This document shows positions 33,974-41,724 of a DNA stretch of 64,000 bases, one piece after another. The stretch's first letter is position 1; every line of letters begins with the position of its first letter. The stretch is from Microbacterium sp. EST19A (GTDB taxonomy: Bacteria; Actinomycetota; Actinomycetes; Actinomycetales; Microbacteriaceae). A model generated the notes under the pieces. That model was not told the origin of the DNA. It ran no database searches and worked only from the letters and a program-made list of their open reading frames with translations. The stretch spans positions 682,001 to 746,000 of the forward strand of contig NZ_JAHXYZ010000001.1 of NCBI RefSeq assembly GCF_019969685.1, read 5' to 3'. The position numbers and the translations under genes were made by a program.

Positions 33974-33991
33974 AACTTGTCATTACAGGTT
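33974..33991. promoter_or_regulatory. HutC/GntR operator upstream of KDPG aldolase
   Basis: AACTTGTCATTACAGGTT keeps the 18-base architecture of the perfect site at 11613-11630, with arms AACTTGT/ACAGGTT (one mismatch) and the same 4-base spacer. It overlaps a possible -35 (TTGTCA, 33977-33982), with GAGAAT 18 bases further as a weak -10. Binding would repress the aldolase gene. Confidence 0.65.
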
Positions 33992-34033
33992 GGCGTCCGG
34001 GAGAATGAGACCAACCCACCCCGAGGAGCACCG

Positions 34034-34672
34034 ATGTCCGACCGTCTTGCCCGCGCCCGCACCACCGGCATCCTCGCCGTGCTCCGCGCCCCCTCGCCCG
34101 AACTCGCGCTGGAGGCGTCCGAGGCGATCATCCGCGGCGGCGTCACCGGCATCGAGGTCACCTTCTCGACCCCGGATGCTCCGGCCGTCATCCGCGAGCT
34201 CATCGCCCGGCACGGAGACTCCGCCTACATCGGCGCCGGCACGGTCACGACGCCCGAGCAGGCGACTCTCGCGGCCGACGCCGGAGCCGAGTTCCTCGTC
34301 AGCCCCGGCACCCTCCCCGACCTGACCCGCGCGATGCTCGACACCGGCCGCGTCGTGATGACGGGCGCGATGACGCCGACCGAGGTCATGGGCGCGCTCG
34401 GTCTCGGCGTCGACGTCGTGAAGATCTTCCCCGCGTCGCTCGGCGGCCCCTCCTACCTCGGCGCGCTGCGCGGACCGTTCCCGGATGCCCCCCTGATGCC
34501 CACCGGCGGAGTGAGCCCCGACAATCTCGCGGCCTGGTTCGCCGCGGGTGCGGTGGCCGTCGGTGCGGGCGGCGATCTGGCGAACGGCGCCTCGATCGCG
34601 GCATCCGACTGGGTCGACATCGAGCAGCGCGCGGTGCGGTTCGCGGCAGCGCTCGACGCCGTGCGAGGCTGA
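34034..34672 (+). CDS. eda: 2-keto-3-deoxy-6-phosphogluconate / 4-hydroxy-2-oxoglutarate aldolase
   Basis: A 212-residue class I aldolase. E41 (GIEVTFST) and Schiff-base lysine K130 (VDVVKIFPAS) are the family residues; IGAGTVTTPEQA and LMPTGGVSP are also typical. It splits KDPG (or related 2-keto-3-deoxy acids) into pyruvate and an aldehyde. GAGGAGC precedes the ATG; in-frame codons upstream overlap the operator. No KDG kinase or dehydratase is adjacent, so its substrate is uncertain, but the operator shared with the ribokinase locus 20 kb away places it in the same regulon. Confidence 0.88.
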   Translation: MSDRLARARTTGILAVLRAPSPELALEASEAIIRGGVTGIEVTFSTPDAPAVIRELIARHGDSAYIGAGTVTTPEQATLAADAGAEFLVSPGTLPDLTRAMLDTGRVVMTGAMTPTEVMGALGLGVDVVKIFPASLGGPSYLGALRGPFPDAPLMPTGGVSPDNLAAWFAAGAVAVGAGGDLANGASIAASDWVDIEQRAVRFAAALDAVRG

Positions 34673-34702
34673 TTCCTTCCTCACCGCTTCTCCAGCTCGG
34701 TT

Positions 34703-34712
34703 TGGTATACCA
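34703..34712. promoter_or_regulatory. TGGTATACCA palindrome before the ankyrin gene
   Basis: Perfect 10-base palindrome ending two bases before the ATG at 34715. Palindromes of this form are common GntR-family operators; it also contains TATACC, which could be the -10 of a leaderless transcript starting at the GTG (34718). Role undecided. Confidence 0.4.
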
Positions 34713-34714
34713 GA

Positions 34715-35416
34715 ATGGTGAGGATGAGACGGATGCTGGTGGCTGCAGCCATCGCTGCGACCGCGGCGCTGGCGGTCACCGCGTGCGCCGCCACCGTCGA
34801 TCCCGCACCATCCTCCGAGGAGCCGTCCGTGTCCGCAGCCACCCGTGACCTGCTCGATGCCGCGACCGCCGGAGACGCCGCGGCCGTGGAGGCGGCGGTC
34901 GCTTCCGGCGCCGACATCGAGGCTCGCGGAGACGGCGGGATGACGGCACTCGTGACAGCCACCAAGGCGAACAGCGTCGATGCTGCCCGAGTGCTCATCG
35001 AGGCCGGCGCCGACGTGAACGCGAAGGACGACATCCAGGACTCGGCGTACCTCTATGCCGGCGCCCGCGGTCACGACGAGATCCTGCGGCTCACCCTCGA
35101 CCACGGCGCCGACCTCCGCAGCACGAACCGCTTCGGCGGCACGGCCCTGATCCCGGCATCCGAGCGCGGCCTGCTCTCCACGGTGCGGATCCTGCTCGAC
35201 GCGGGCGTCGACCCGAACCACGTGAACAATCTGAACTGGACCGCTCTGCACGAGGCGATCGTGCTCGGCGACGGCTCGCGCACGTACGTCGACGTGGTGC
35301 GCGCGCTGATCGACGGCGGGGCCGACGTGACGATCCCCGACGGCGACGGCGTGCTCCCCCGCGAACTGGCCGAGAGCCGGGGCTACGACGAGATCGTCGC
35401 CGAGATCGACCGATGA
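34715..35416 (+). CDS. Ankyrin-repeat lipoprotein
   Basis: A 233-residue secreted protein. A signal peptide (RRMLVAAAIAATAALAVTAC) ends in a lipobox, then five to six ankyrin repeats fill the rest: ...LLDAATAGDAAAVEAAVASGADIEARG, ALVTATKANSVDAARVLIEAGADVNAKD, HDEILRLTLDHGADLRST, TVRILLDAGVDPNHVN and VVRALIDGGADVTIPD. The start may be the ATG at 34715, a GTG one codon later, or the ATG at 34724. The gene overlaps the next, a TauE-type transporter (ATGA). Ankyrin lipoproteins bind protein partners; the target is unknown. Confidence 0.85.
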   Translation: MVRMRRMLVAAAIAATAALAVTACAATVDPAPSSEEPSVSAATRDLLDAATAGDAAAVEAAVASGADIEARGDGGMTALVTATKANSVDAARVLIEAGADVNAKDDIQDSAYLYAGARGHDEILRLTLDHGADLRSTNRFGGTALIPASERGLLSTVRILLDAGVDPNHVNNLNWTALHEAIVLGDGSRTYVDVVRALIDGGADVTIPDGDGVLPRELAESRGYDEIVAEIDR

Positions 35417-36162
35417 TCGACATCGCGCCGTGGGCGTGGGCGGCCCTCGGCGTCGCCGCGGTCACGATCGGCATCTCGAAGACCGCGATCCCCGGCGGCA
35501 ACATCCTCGCGATCGCCCTGTTCGCGGCCGTGCTCCCCGCCCGCACCTCGACGGCGGCGATGCTGCTCCTGCTCATGGTCGGCGACATCTTCGCCCTGAT
35601 CGCGTACCGCCGTCACGCGCACTGGCCGACACTGCTGCGCCTCGCACCCGCTGTCATCGCCGGGCTGCTCGTCGGCTTCGCGTTCCTGGCACTCGCCGGC
35701 GACGGGATCGTCCGGCGCGCGATCGGCATCATCCTGCTGCTCATGATCGCCGTCACGCTGTGGCGACGGTGGCGGCAGGACAAGACGGATGCCACGGCGC
35801 CCGCCCCCGGCGGCATCCTGCTGGCCGGCGTCTACGGCACGATGGGCGGCTTCACCACGATGGTCGCCAACGCGGGCGGACCCGTGATGTCGATGTACTT
35901 CCTCGCGACGCGCACTCCCGTGCAGGTGTTCCTCGGCACCTCGGCCTGGTTCTTCGCGATCATCAACCTGGTGAAGGTGCCGTTCCTCGCGGGTCTGGGC
36001 CTGTTCCATGTGCCCGTGTTGCTCATGGATGCCGTGCTCGCCCCGCTCGTCGTGATCGGCGCCCTCGCCGGCATCCGTCTCGCGAAGCGCATGAACCAGC
36101 GGTTGTTCGACCGGATCGTGATCGTGCTCACCGTGGTCGGCGCGGTCTACCTGCTCTTCTGA
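35413..36162 (+). CDS. TSUP/TauE-SafE family membrane transporter
   Basis: A 249-residue membrane protein with about seven to eight hydrophobic segments in two halves, each starting with the typical glycine-rich turn (GVAAVTIGISKTAIPGGNILAI; GVYGTMGGFTTMVANAGGPVMSMYFLA), the latter diagnostic for TSUP/TauE. Family members export sulfite, sulfoacetate or other organosulfur anions. Its start codon overlaps the stop of the ankyrin lipoprotein, so the two are co-translated. Cargo not determinable. Confidence 0.88.
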   Translation: MIDIAPWAWAALGVAAVTIGISKTAIPGGNILAIALFAAVLPARTSTAAMLLLLMVGDIFALIAYRRHAHWPTLLRLAPAVIAGLLVGFAFLALAGDGIVRRAIGIILLLMIAVTLWRRWRQDKTDATAPAPGGILLAGVYGTMGGFTTMVANAGGPVMSMYFLATRTPVQVFLGTSAWFFAIINLVKVPFLAGLGLFHVPVLLMDAVLAPLVVIGALAGIRLAKRMNQRLFDRIVIVLTVVGAVYLLF

Positions 36163-36168
36163 AATCCC

Positions 36169-36999
36169 TCAGTCGAGGAAGATGTCCGGGAACAGAGCCG
36201 AATCCGGGGTGCCGGGGATGGCCGCGTAGCCCGAGAAGTCGGTCACGCCGTCGGCCTCGAGCACGTCTTCGACGATGAGCGACTGTCCCGTGTACGAACT
36301 CGCCGGCTTGAGCAGCACCGCATAGGTGGCATCCGCGTAGATGTCGGCCGTGCGGCTCGCGGCCATGACCTTGTCGCCGCCGAGCAGGTTCTGCACGGCC
36401 GCGGTCGCGATCGTCGTGCGCGGCCAGAGCGTGTTGGCGGCGATGCCGTCGCGGGCGAACTCCGCGGCGAGGCCGAGCGTGACCATCGTCATGCCGAACT
36501 TCGCGAGCGTGTAGCCGGTGTGTGCGCCCAGCCACTTCGGCGAAGGGTTGAGGGGCGGCGACAGCGACAGGATGTGCGGGTTCTCGGCATCCTTCAGGAT
36601 CGGCACCGCGGCGCGGGAGAGCATGAAGGTGCCGCGCACGTTGACGTCCTGCATGAGGTCGTACTTCTTCGCGCCGAGCTCGAGCGAGCGCGACAGGTCT
36701 ATCACGCTGGCGTTGTTGATGATGATGTCGATGCCGCCGAACTCGCCCTGCGTCTTCAGCACCGCCTCGGTGATGTCGTCGTCGTCGCGCACGTCTCCGA
36801 CGATCGGGAGCGCCTGGCCTCCGGCGGCGCGGATCTGCTCGGCGGCCGTGTGCACGGTGCCCTCGAGCTTCGGATGCGGGGTGTCGGTCTTCGCGAGCAT
36901 CGCGATGTTCGCGCCGTCTCGCGCAGCCCGCAGGGCGATCGCGAGGCCGATGCCGCGGCTGCCGCCGGACATCAGGATGGTCTTGCCTGCCAGTGACAT
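36169..36999 (-). CDS. SDR oxidoreductase, HSDL2-like
   Basis: A 276-residue short-chain dehydrogenase: SGGSRGIG cofactor loop, INNASVIDLS, and a Tyr/Lys pair in TGYTLAKFGMTM. The sequence SLSPPLNPSPKWLGAHTGYTLAKFGM is typical of the hydroxysteroid-dehydrogenase-like-2 group, thought to act on fatty acid or acyl-CoA substrates. GGAGCACCC precedes the ATG. It is transcribed 27 bases after another SDR in the same direction, so the two likely form an operon of lipid or acyl-CoA oxidation. Specific substrate unknown. Confidence 0.85.
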   Translation of the reverse strand: MSLAGKTILMSGGSRGIGLAIALRAARDGANIAMLAKTDTPHPKLEGTVHTAAEQIRAAGGQALPIVGDVRDDDDITEAVLKTQGEFGGIDIIINNASVIDLSRSLELGAKKYDLMQDVNVRGTFMLSRAAVPILKDAENPHILSLSPPLNPSPKWLGAHTGYTLAKFGMTMVTLGLAAEFARDGIAANTLWPRTTIATAAVQNLLGGDKVMAASRTADIYADATYAVLLKPASSYTGQSLIVEDVLEADGVTDFSGYAAIPGTPDSALFPDIFLD

Positions 37000-37026
37000 G
37001 GGTGCTCCTCTGAGGTGCGGGACGGG

Positions 37027-37788
37027 TTACTTCGGCGCCATGCGGATCGCGCCGTCGAGACGGATGGTCTCGCCGTTGAGGTACCCGTTCTCGACGATGT
37101 GCTCCACGAGCGCGGCGTACTCGTCGGGTCGTCCGAGGCGCGACGGGAACGGCACCTGCTGCCCGAGCGAGTCCTGCGCGGCCTGCGGCAGACCCATCAG
37201 CATCGGAGTCTCCATGATGCCGGGCGCGATCGTGCACACGCGGATGCCGTAGCGGGCGAGCTCGCGGGCGATCGGCAGGGTCATCGCGTGCACGCCGCCC
37301 TTCGACGACGCGTAGGCGGGCTGGCCGATCTGCCCGTCGAACGCGGCGACGCTCGCGGTGTTCACGATGACGCCGCGGTCGCCGCTCTCGGTCGGCTCGT
37401 TCTTCGCGATGACGGCGGATGCCTGGGATGTGACGTTGAACGTGCCGACGAGGTTGATGCGCACCACGCGCTCGAAGTCGGCGAGCGCGGTCGGGTTGCC
37501 GTCGCGGTCGAGCACCTTCGCGGGTGGGGCGATGCCCGCACAGTTCACGACCACGCGCAGGGGTGCCGCGGCCTGGGCTGCGGCGACAGCTGCCTGCACC
37601 TCCTCGGCGCTGGTCACGTCGGCCGGGACGAAGAGCCCGCCGAGCTCTTCGGCGATCTCCGCACCCTTCGACGAGGCGAGATCGACGATGGTGACGTGGG
37701 CACCGGCTGCCGTGAGCCGTCGTGCTGTGGCGAGGCCGAGGCCTGAGGCTCCGCCGGTGATGAGTGCACCCTGTCCGCTGACCAGCAT
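37027..37788 (-). CDS. SDR oxidoreductase, 3-hydroxyacyl-CoA dehydrogenase type II-like
   Basis: A 253-residue SDR: TGGASGLG, NCAGIAPP, serine in NTASVAAFDGQIGQPAYASSKGGVHAM with the YxxxK pair, and the C-terminal EHIVENGYLNGETIRLDGAIRMAPK typical of the HSD17B10/FabG-like 3-hydroxyacyl-CoA dehydrogenases. It would oxidise 3-hydroxyacyl-CoA with NAD+. AAGGAG lies before the ATG. First gene of the two-SDR operon; divergent from an aminoglycoside-phosphotransferase-like gene. Confidence 0.87.
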   Translation of the reverse strand: MLVSGQGALITGGASGLGLATARRLTAAGAHVTIVDLASSKGAEIAEELGGLFVPADVTSAEEVQAAVAAAQAAAPLRVVVNCAGIAPPAKVLDRDGNPTALADFERVVRINLVGTFNVTSQASAVIAKNEPTESGDRGVIVNTASVAAFDGQIGQPAYASSKGGVHAMTLPIARELARYGIRVCTIAPGIMETPMLMGLPQAAQDSLGQQVPFPSRLGRPDEYAALVEHIVENGYLNGETIRLDGAIRMAPK

Positions 37789-37906
37789 CTGTTCTCCTTC
37801 GAACGTCGTGCGAACCGCTGTTTCTGAAACGCAGTCTCAGCCTACGTGGTTCTCCGTCTGGGCACGAAGCCGAGCGACTCCGCCGGACATGGACCAGGAT
37901 GGAATC

Positions 37907-38641
37907 ATGTCGATCCCCACGGAACCTGTCGCCGTTCCCGACCGGGTCCGCCTCCTCGCCCGCGGCGCCGACCTCGTCTGCGTCTGGGACAACGACTACG
38001 GCGGCCTGACCTTCCGCGCCACCGGTCCCGGGGATCCGTTCTACATCAAGTGGGGACCGCGCAACCTCGAGTTCAGCCTGCGCGACGAGGCCGAGCGCAT
38101 GGCCTGGGCCTCCCGCTGGATCACCGTGCCGACGGTGCTCGACCAGGGTGAGGATGACACGCACGAGTGGCTCGTGACCGCCGCGATCGAGGGCCTCAGC
38201 GCCGTCGACCCGCGTTGGGTCGCGGAGCCGGCGACGGCCGTGCGCGCGGTCGGCGAGGCACTCCGGGCGATGCACGACACGCTCCCCGTCGAGGAGTGCC
38301 CGTGGGAGTGGAGCGTTCCCTCCCGTATCGCGAACGCCGAGCGGCGTGAGATCGAGGTGCCCGACGCACTGCGCACGGCGCCGCCGATCGACCGGCTCGT
38401 CGTCAGCCACGGCGACGCCTGCTGCCCCAACACCCTCGTCGGCGATGACGGCCGCTGGGTCGCCCACGTCGATCTGGCTCTGCTCGGCACGGCCGACCGC
38501 TGGGCCGACATCGCGGTCGCTTCGATGAGCACCGAGTGGAACTACGGTCCCGGCTGGGAGGATGCGCTGATCGAGGCGTACGGCATCGAGCCCGACCGCG
38601 AGCGGCTCGCCTATTACCGGGACCTCTGGAACGCGACGTGA
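37907..38641 (+). CDS. Aminoglycoside phosphotransferase-family protein, APH(3')-like
   Basis: A 244-residue kinase-fold protein. The catalytic Brenner motif is SHGDACCPN (D and N), and the metal-binding region is HVDLALLGTADRWADIAVAS. This is the APH(3') layout; many chromosomal members in environmental Actinobacteria do not confer resistance. Start chosen at MSIPTEP; an ATG six codons upstream is possible. The N-lobe is short, with FYIKW carrying the likely ATP-binding lysine. Whether it phosphorylates aminoglycosides cannot be told from sequence. Confidence 0.8.
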   Translation: MSIPTEPVAVPDRVRLLARGADLVCVWDNDYGGLTFRATGPGDPFYIKWGPRNLEFSLRDEAERMAWASRWITVPTVLDQGEDDTHEWLVTAAIEGLSAVDPRWVAEPATAVRAVGEALRAMHDTLPVEECPWEWSVPSRIANAERREIEVPDALRTAPPIDRLVVSHGDACCPNTLVGDDGRWVAHVDLALLGTADRWADIAVASMSTEWNYGPGWEDALIEAYGIEPDRERLAYYRDLWNAT

Positions 38642-38654
38642 GGCGGACTCGGGC

Positions 38655-39443
38655 TCACCCCGGCCCGAGGATGAAGTTCCACGCCCCGGTCATCACCGCC
38701 GCGGCGATCGCGACCGCGGAGATCGCGGCGCCGATGGCGAGCAGCATCCATTCCCTCGCGCCGAAGCGCGATTCGCGCGCCCAGGTGCGGGGGCCCGGGG
38801 CGCCGAAGCCGCGGGCCTCCATCGCGGTCGCGAGCTTCGCGCCGCGCCGGATCGAGAGCACGAGCAGTGCGAAGGCCATGCCGAAGAACCGGCGGATGCG
38901 TCCGCGGTCCGCGACACCTCGGGCGCGACGGGCGAGTTCGAGTGCCCGCCAGTCGTCGAGGAACAGGCCGACCATGCGCAGACCGGCGAGCGCGCCGAGC
39001 ACGAACCGTGCGGGCAGCTTCAGGATCTGGCCCAGGCCGTCGGCGAGATCGGTCGGATCGACGGTGATGAACAGCACGACCGACGGCAGCGCGATCGCGA
39101 GCACGCGCAGCATCGTGGCCAGCGCCAGGGCGAGAGAGCCCTCGCTGATCCGCAGCACGAACCAGTCCACGTAGACGGTGCCGCTCGTCTCGCCGTAGAG
39201 CGCGATCGTGAGGCCCGTGAGCGGGGCGGCGAGCCACACGGGCCAGGTGCGCACCCAGAACTCCCGCCAGCCGATGCCGGCGAAGAGGAACAGCACGCCC
39301 TCCAGCACGAGAGCGACGGATGCCGACACCGGATCGAGCGTGAGGATGAGAGGCACGGCGATCAGCCCGCTGACGCCGAGCTTCGCGACCGGATTGATGT
39401 GGGCGAGGGCCCCGGTGCGCGCACGGGACTCGACGACGGTCAT
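38655..39443 (-). CDS. ykoC: ECF transporter transmembrane (T) component, YkoC-like
   Basis: A 262-residue membrane protein with about five hydrophobic segments and the two Ala-Arg-Gly signatures that couple T proteins to the ATPases: ELARRARGVAD and MEARGFGAPGPR. It forms the energy-coupling module with the ATPase whose stop overlaps its ATG (ATGA). The operon YkoE-YkoD-YkoC is led by a TPP riboswitch, so the cargo is thiamine precursor (HMP or thiamine). It is last in the operon; a convergent phosphotransferase gene ends 14 bases away. Confidence 0.9.
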   Translation of the reverse strand: MTVVESRARTGALAHINPVAKLGVSGLIAVPLILTLDPVSASVALVLEGVLFLFAGIGWREFWVRTWPVWLAAPLTGLTIALYGETSGTVYVDWFVLRISEGSLALALATMLRVLAIALPSVVLFITVDPTDLADGLGQILKLPARFVLGALAGLRMVGLFLDDWRALELARRARGVADRGRIRRFFGMAFALLVLSIRRGAKLATAMEARGFGAPGPRTWARESRFGAREWMLLAIGAAISAVAIAAAVMTGAWNFILGPG

Positions 39444-40897
39444 GCCGTTCCTCCGAGTTCGAACCGTTCGGCGTGCAGGGCGCGCGCGACGTCGAGGTCG
39501 TGCGTGATCGTGACGATCGCCGAGCCTTCGTCGCGGAGCACGGCGAGCATGGCGACGAGCTCGGCCCAGGTGCGCGCGTCCTGCCCGAACGTCGGCTCGT
39601 CGAGCACCAGCACCCGAGGCCGGGTCGCGATGGCGGCGGCGACCGTCAGTCGACGCTTCTCGCCTCCGGACAGCGTGTACGGGTTCGCGGCGGCGAGCCT
39701 GTCGAGCCGCAGTCGCGCGAGCAGCTCGTCGCTACGTGCGGCGATCTCGTCCTCGGCGATGCCCAGCGCCCGCGGCCCCACGGCGAGCTCGTCGCGCACC
39801 GTCTTCGCGAGCAGCTGGTGCTCCGGCTCCTGGAAGACCATGCCGATGCGCGTCAGCAGGTCGCGCGACGCCCAGCGGATGGGGGCGGCGACGAGCCCGC
39901 CGGCGAGGGAGGCGGATGCCGAGACCTCGCCGTCCGCGGGAGGAAGCAGTCCGGCGAGCGTCAGCCCCAGCGTGGACTTGCCGGCGCCGTTCGGGCCCGT
40001 GATCGCGAGCACCTGCCCCTCGTGCACGTCGAGGTCGATGCCCGACGCCACCGCGCGCCCTTTCACGCGGGCGACGGCGAGACCGCGTGCCGACAGCACC
40101 GTCTCTCCCGACCAGGCGAGCGGCGCGGGAGGTGCCACCGGGAGTCGCCCGGGCACCCACACGCCATCGGCGGCGAGCCGGGCGCCCTCCGCCCCGAGCA
40201 CCTCGTCCGGTGCGCCGTCGGCCACCACTCCCCCGGCTCCGACGACGATCACGCGGGTGATGAGCGGCAGCCAGACATCGAGGCGGTGCTCGACGACGAT
40301 CAGGGTCGCCGGCTGCCGTTGCAGCATCCGCTCGACGGCATCGCGCACCTCGATCACTCCCGCCGGATCGAGGTTCGCGGTCGGCTCGTCGAGCAGCACC
40401 AGCCCCGGCTGCATCGCGAGCATGCCGGCCAGGGCGAGCCGCTGCTTCTGACCGCCCGAGAGCGCCTTGGTCGGGTGGTCGAGGGGCACGTCGAGTCCGA
40501 CGGCATCCAGCGCCGCGGTGACGCGCGGCCAGATCTCGGCACGCGGAACCCCGAGGTTCTCGCATCCGAACGCGACGTCGTCGCCCGCCCTGGCGAGGAT
40601 GACCTGCGAATCCGGGTCCTGCAGCACGAGGCCCGCGCGGCCGCGCGTCGCCGAGGCCGGAGCGCCGTCGATGAGGAGCTCGCCCTCGCTCTCACCCTCT
40701 TCGTCGCCGCCGAGCACGCCCGCGAGGCCGTGCAGGAGCGTGGACTTGCCGGCACCGGACGCGCCGAGCACGAGCACGCGCTCCCCGGGATCGATGCGGA
40801 ACGAGACGTCGCGCAGCGCCCAGGCGAGGCGGCTCGCATGACGCCAGCCCCACCCGCGCGCCTCGATCGCGGCCGGACCGGTGTGATCCGGTCGCAT
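39440..40897 (-). CDS. ykoD: ECF transporter ATPase with two NBDs, YkoD-like
   Basis: A 485-residue protein with two complete ATP-binding domains. First: Walker A GASGAGKST, signature LSGGQKQRLALAG, Walker B LVLLDEPT. Second: GPNGAGKSTLG, signature LSGGEKRRLTVAA and VLVLDEPTFG. A single polypeptide with two NBDs replaces the usual EcfA/EcfA' pair, as in YkoD. Its ATG shares one base with the stop of the substrate-binding subunit gene. Start chosen at MRPDHTG. Energises thiamine-precursor uptake. Confidence 0.92.
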   Translation of the reverse strand: MRPDHTGPAAIEARGWGWRHASRLAWALRDVSFRIDPGERVLVLGASGAGKSTLLHGLAGVLGGDEEGESEGELLIDGAPASATRGRAGLVLQDPDSQVILARAGDDVAFGCENLGVPRAEIWPRVTAALDAVGLDVPLDHPTKALSGGQKQRLALAGMLAMQPGLVLLDEPTANLDPAGVIEVRDAVERMLQRQPATLIVVEHRLDVWLPLITRVIVVGAGGVVADGAPDEVLGAEGARLAADGVWVPGRLPVAPPAPLAWSGETVLSARGLAVARVKGRAVASGIDLDVHEGQVLAITGPNGAGKSTLGLTLAGLLPPADGEVSASASLAGGLVAAPIRWASRDLLTRIGMVFQEPEHQLLAKTVRDELAVGPRALGIAEDEIAARSDELLARLRLDRLAAANPYTLSGGEKRRLTVAAAIATRPRVLVLDEPTFGQDARTWAELVAMLAVLRDEGSAIVTITHDLDVARALHAERFELGGTA

Positions 40898-41541
40898 CAG
40901 ACGCGGACGCGCGCCTCGCGGCCCGACCCGAACCGGTCGAGGGCACCGGTCGCGGCGATACCGCGCGCCAGGACCCACGACAGCGCACCGGCGATGACGG
41001 CGCCCGAGATGACCGTGCTGATCAGGTAGATGGTCGTGAACGCCGCTCCCGACCCGGCGTACCAGAGCACCAGGTTGTTGATGCCGCCCGCGAGAGCCGC
41101 ACCGGCACCCGCGAGGATAGCGACCGGGAGCGACCAGCGACGGTAGAAGAACAGCAGGAAGATCAGCTCGGCGCCGAGGCCCTGCACGAGACCGGCCTCG
41201 ATGGTGAGGAACCCGCCCCACTGATTGCCGATCAGCGCCGAGACGACCGCAGCGAGCAGCTCGACGTAGATCGCCGCGCCCGCCTTGCGGATGATCAGCC
41301 CGCCGAGCACGCCGGCGAAGAGCCACGGCCCGTCGAGGAGACCCTGGACGCCGGGAAGCAGCGGCTCCAGCAGGGCCTTCGGCCCGAGGTAGCCGACGTT
41401 CCAGGCCAGGAAGATCAAACCGGCTGCGACGCCGATGACGCTGGCGACGACGATGTCGACGATCCGCCAGCGGAAGAACCCTGCGGCGGGTGTCTGACCC
41501 TGCGTCTTCTGAGACGTGGATTCGGACGTGGATGTACTCAT
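40897..41541 (-). CDS. ykoE: ECF transporter substrate-specific (S) component, YkoE family
   Basis: A 214-residue membrane protein with about five to six helices, beginning after a short polar N-terminus (MSTSTSESTSQKTQGQ). Segments GFFRWRIVDIVVASVIGVAAGLIFLAWN and YVELLAAVVSALIGNQWGGFLTIEAGLVQGLGAELIFLLFFY are typical of the YkoE thiamine/HMP-binding S component. GGGAGGAG sits before the ATG and is part of the 3' side of the TPP riboswitch. First gene of ykoEDC. Confidence 0.92.
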   Translation of the reverse strand: MSTSTSESTSQKTQGQTPAAGFFRWRIVDIVVASVIGVAAGLIFLAWNVGYLGPKALLEPLLPGVQGLLDGPWLFAGVLGGLIIRKAGAAIYVELLAAVVSALIGNQWGGFLTIEAGLVQGLGAELIFLLFFYRRWSLPVAILAGAGAALAGGINNLVLWYAGSGAAFTTIYLISTVISGAVIAGALSWVLARGIAATGALDRFGSGREARVRV

Positions 41542-41549
41542 CTGAACTC

Positions 41550-41640
41550 CTCCCTGCGCTGGCATGACCCAGATCAGGTTCGACGGTCGAAGCGCGATTC
41601 GCTCCCTCTCAGCCCGGCTCGCCGGACTCCCGTGGTTGTG
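41550..41640 (-). ncRNA. TPP riboswitch (THI box)
   Basis: Read on the minus strand: ACGGGAGTCC, then GGGCTGAGAGGG, a variable arm, then GACCGTCGAACCTGATCTGG and GTCATGCCAGCGCAGGGAGG. These are the conserved THI-box blocks (CTGAGA, ACC..GAACCTGATCTGG, ATGCCAGCG.AGGGA). It lies directly before ykoE and overlaps its ribosome site, so thiamine pyrophosphate probably blocks translation initiation. Confidence 0.93.
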
Positions 41641-41724
41641 CTGACGATCCTAGCGCGTCCGACACCCGGGCGTCTCGGGGCCTCTGCGCCGCGGATCGCG
41701 GCCGAGATTGGGTACCGTAAACGA

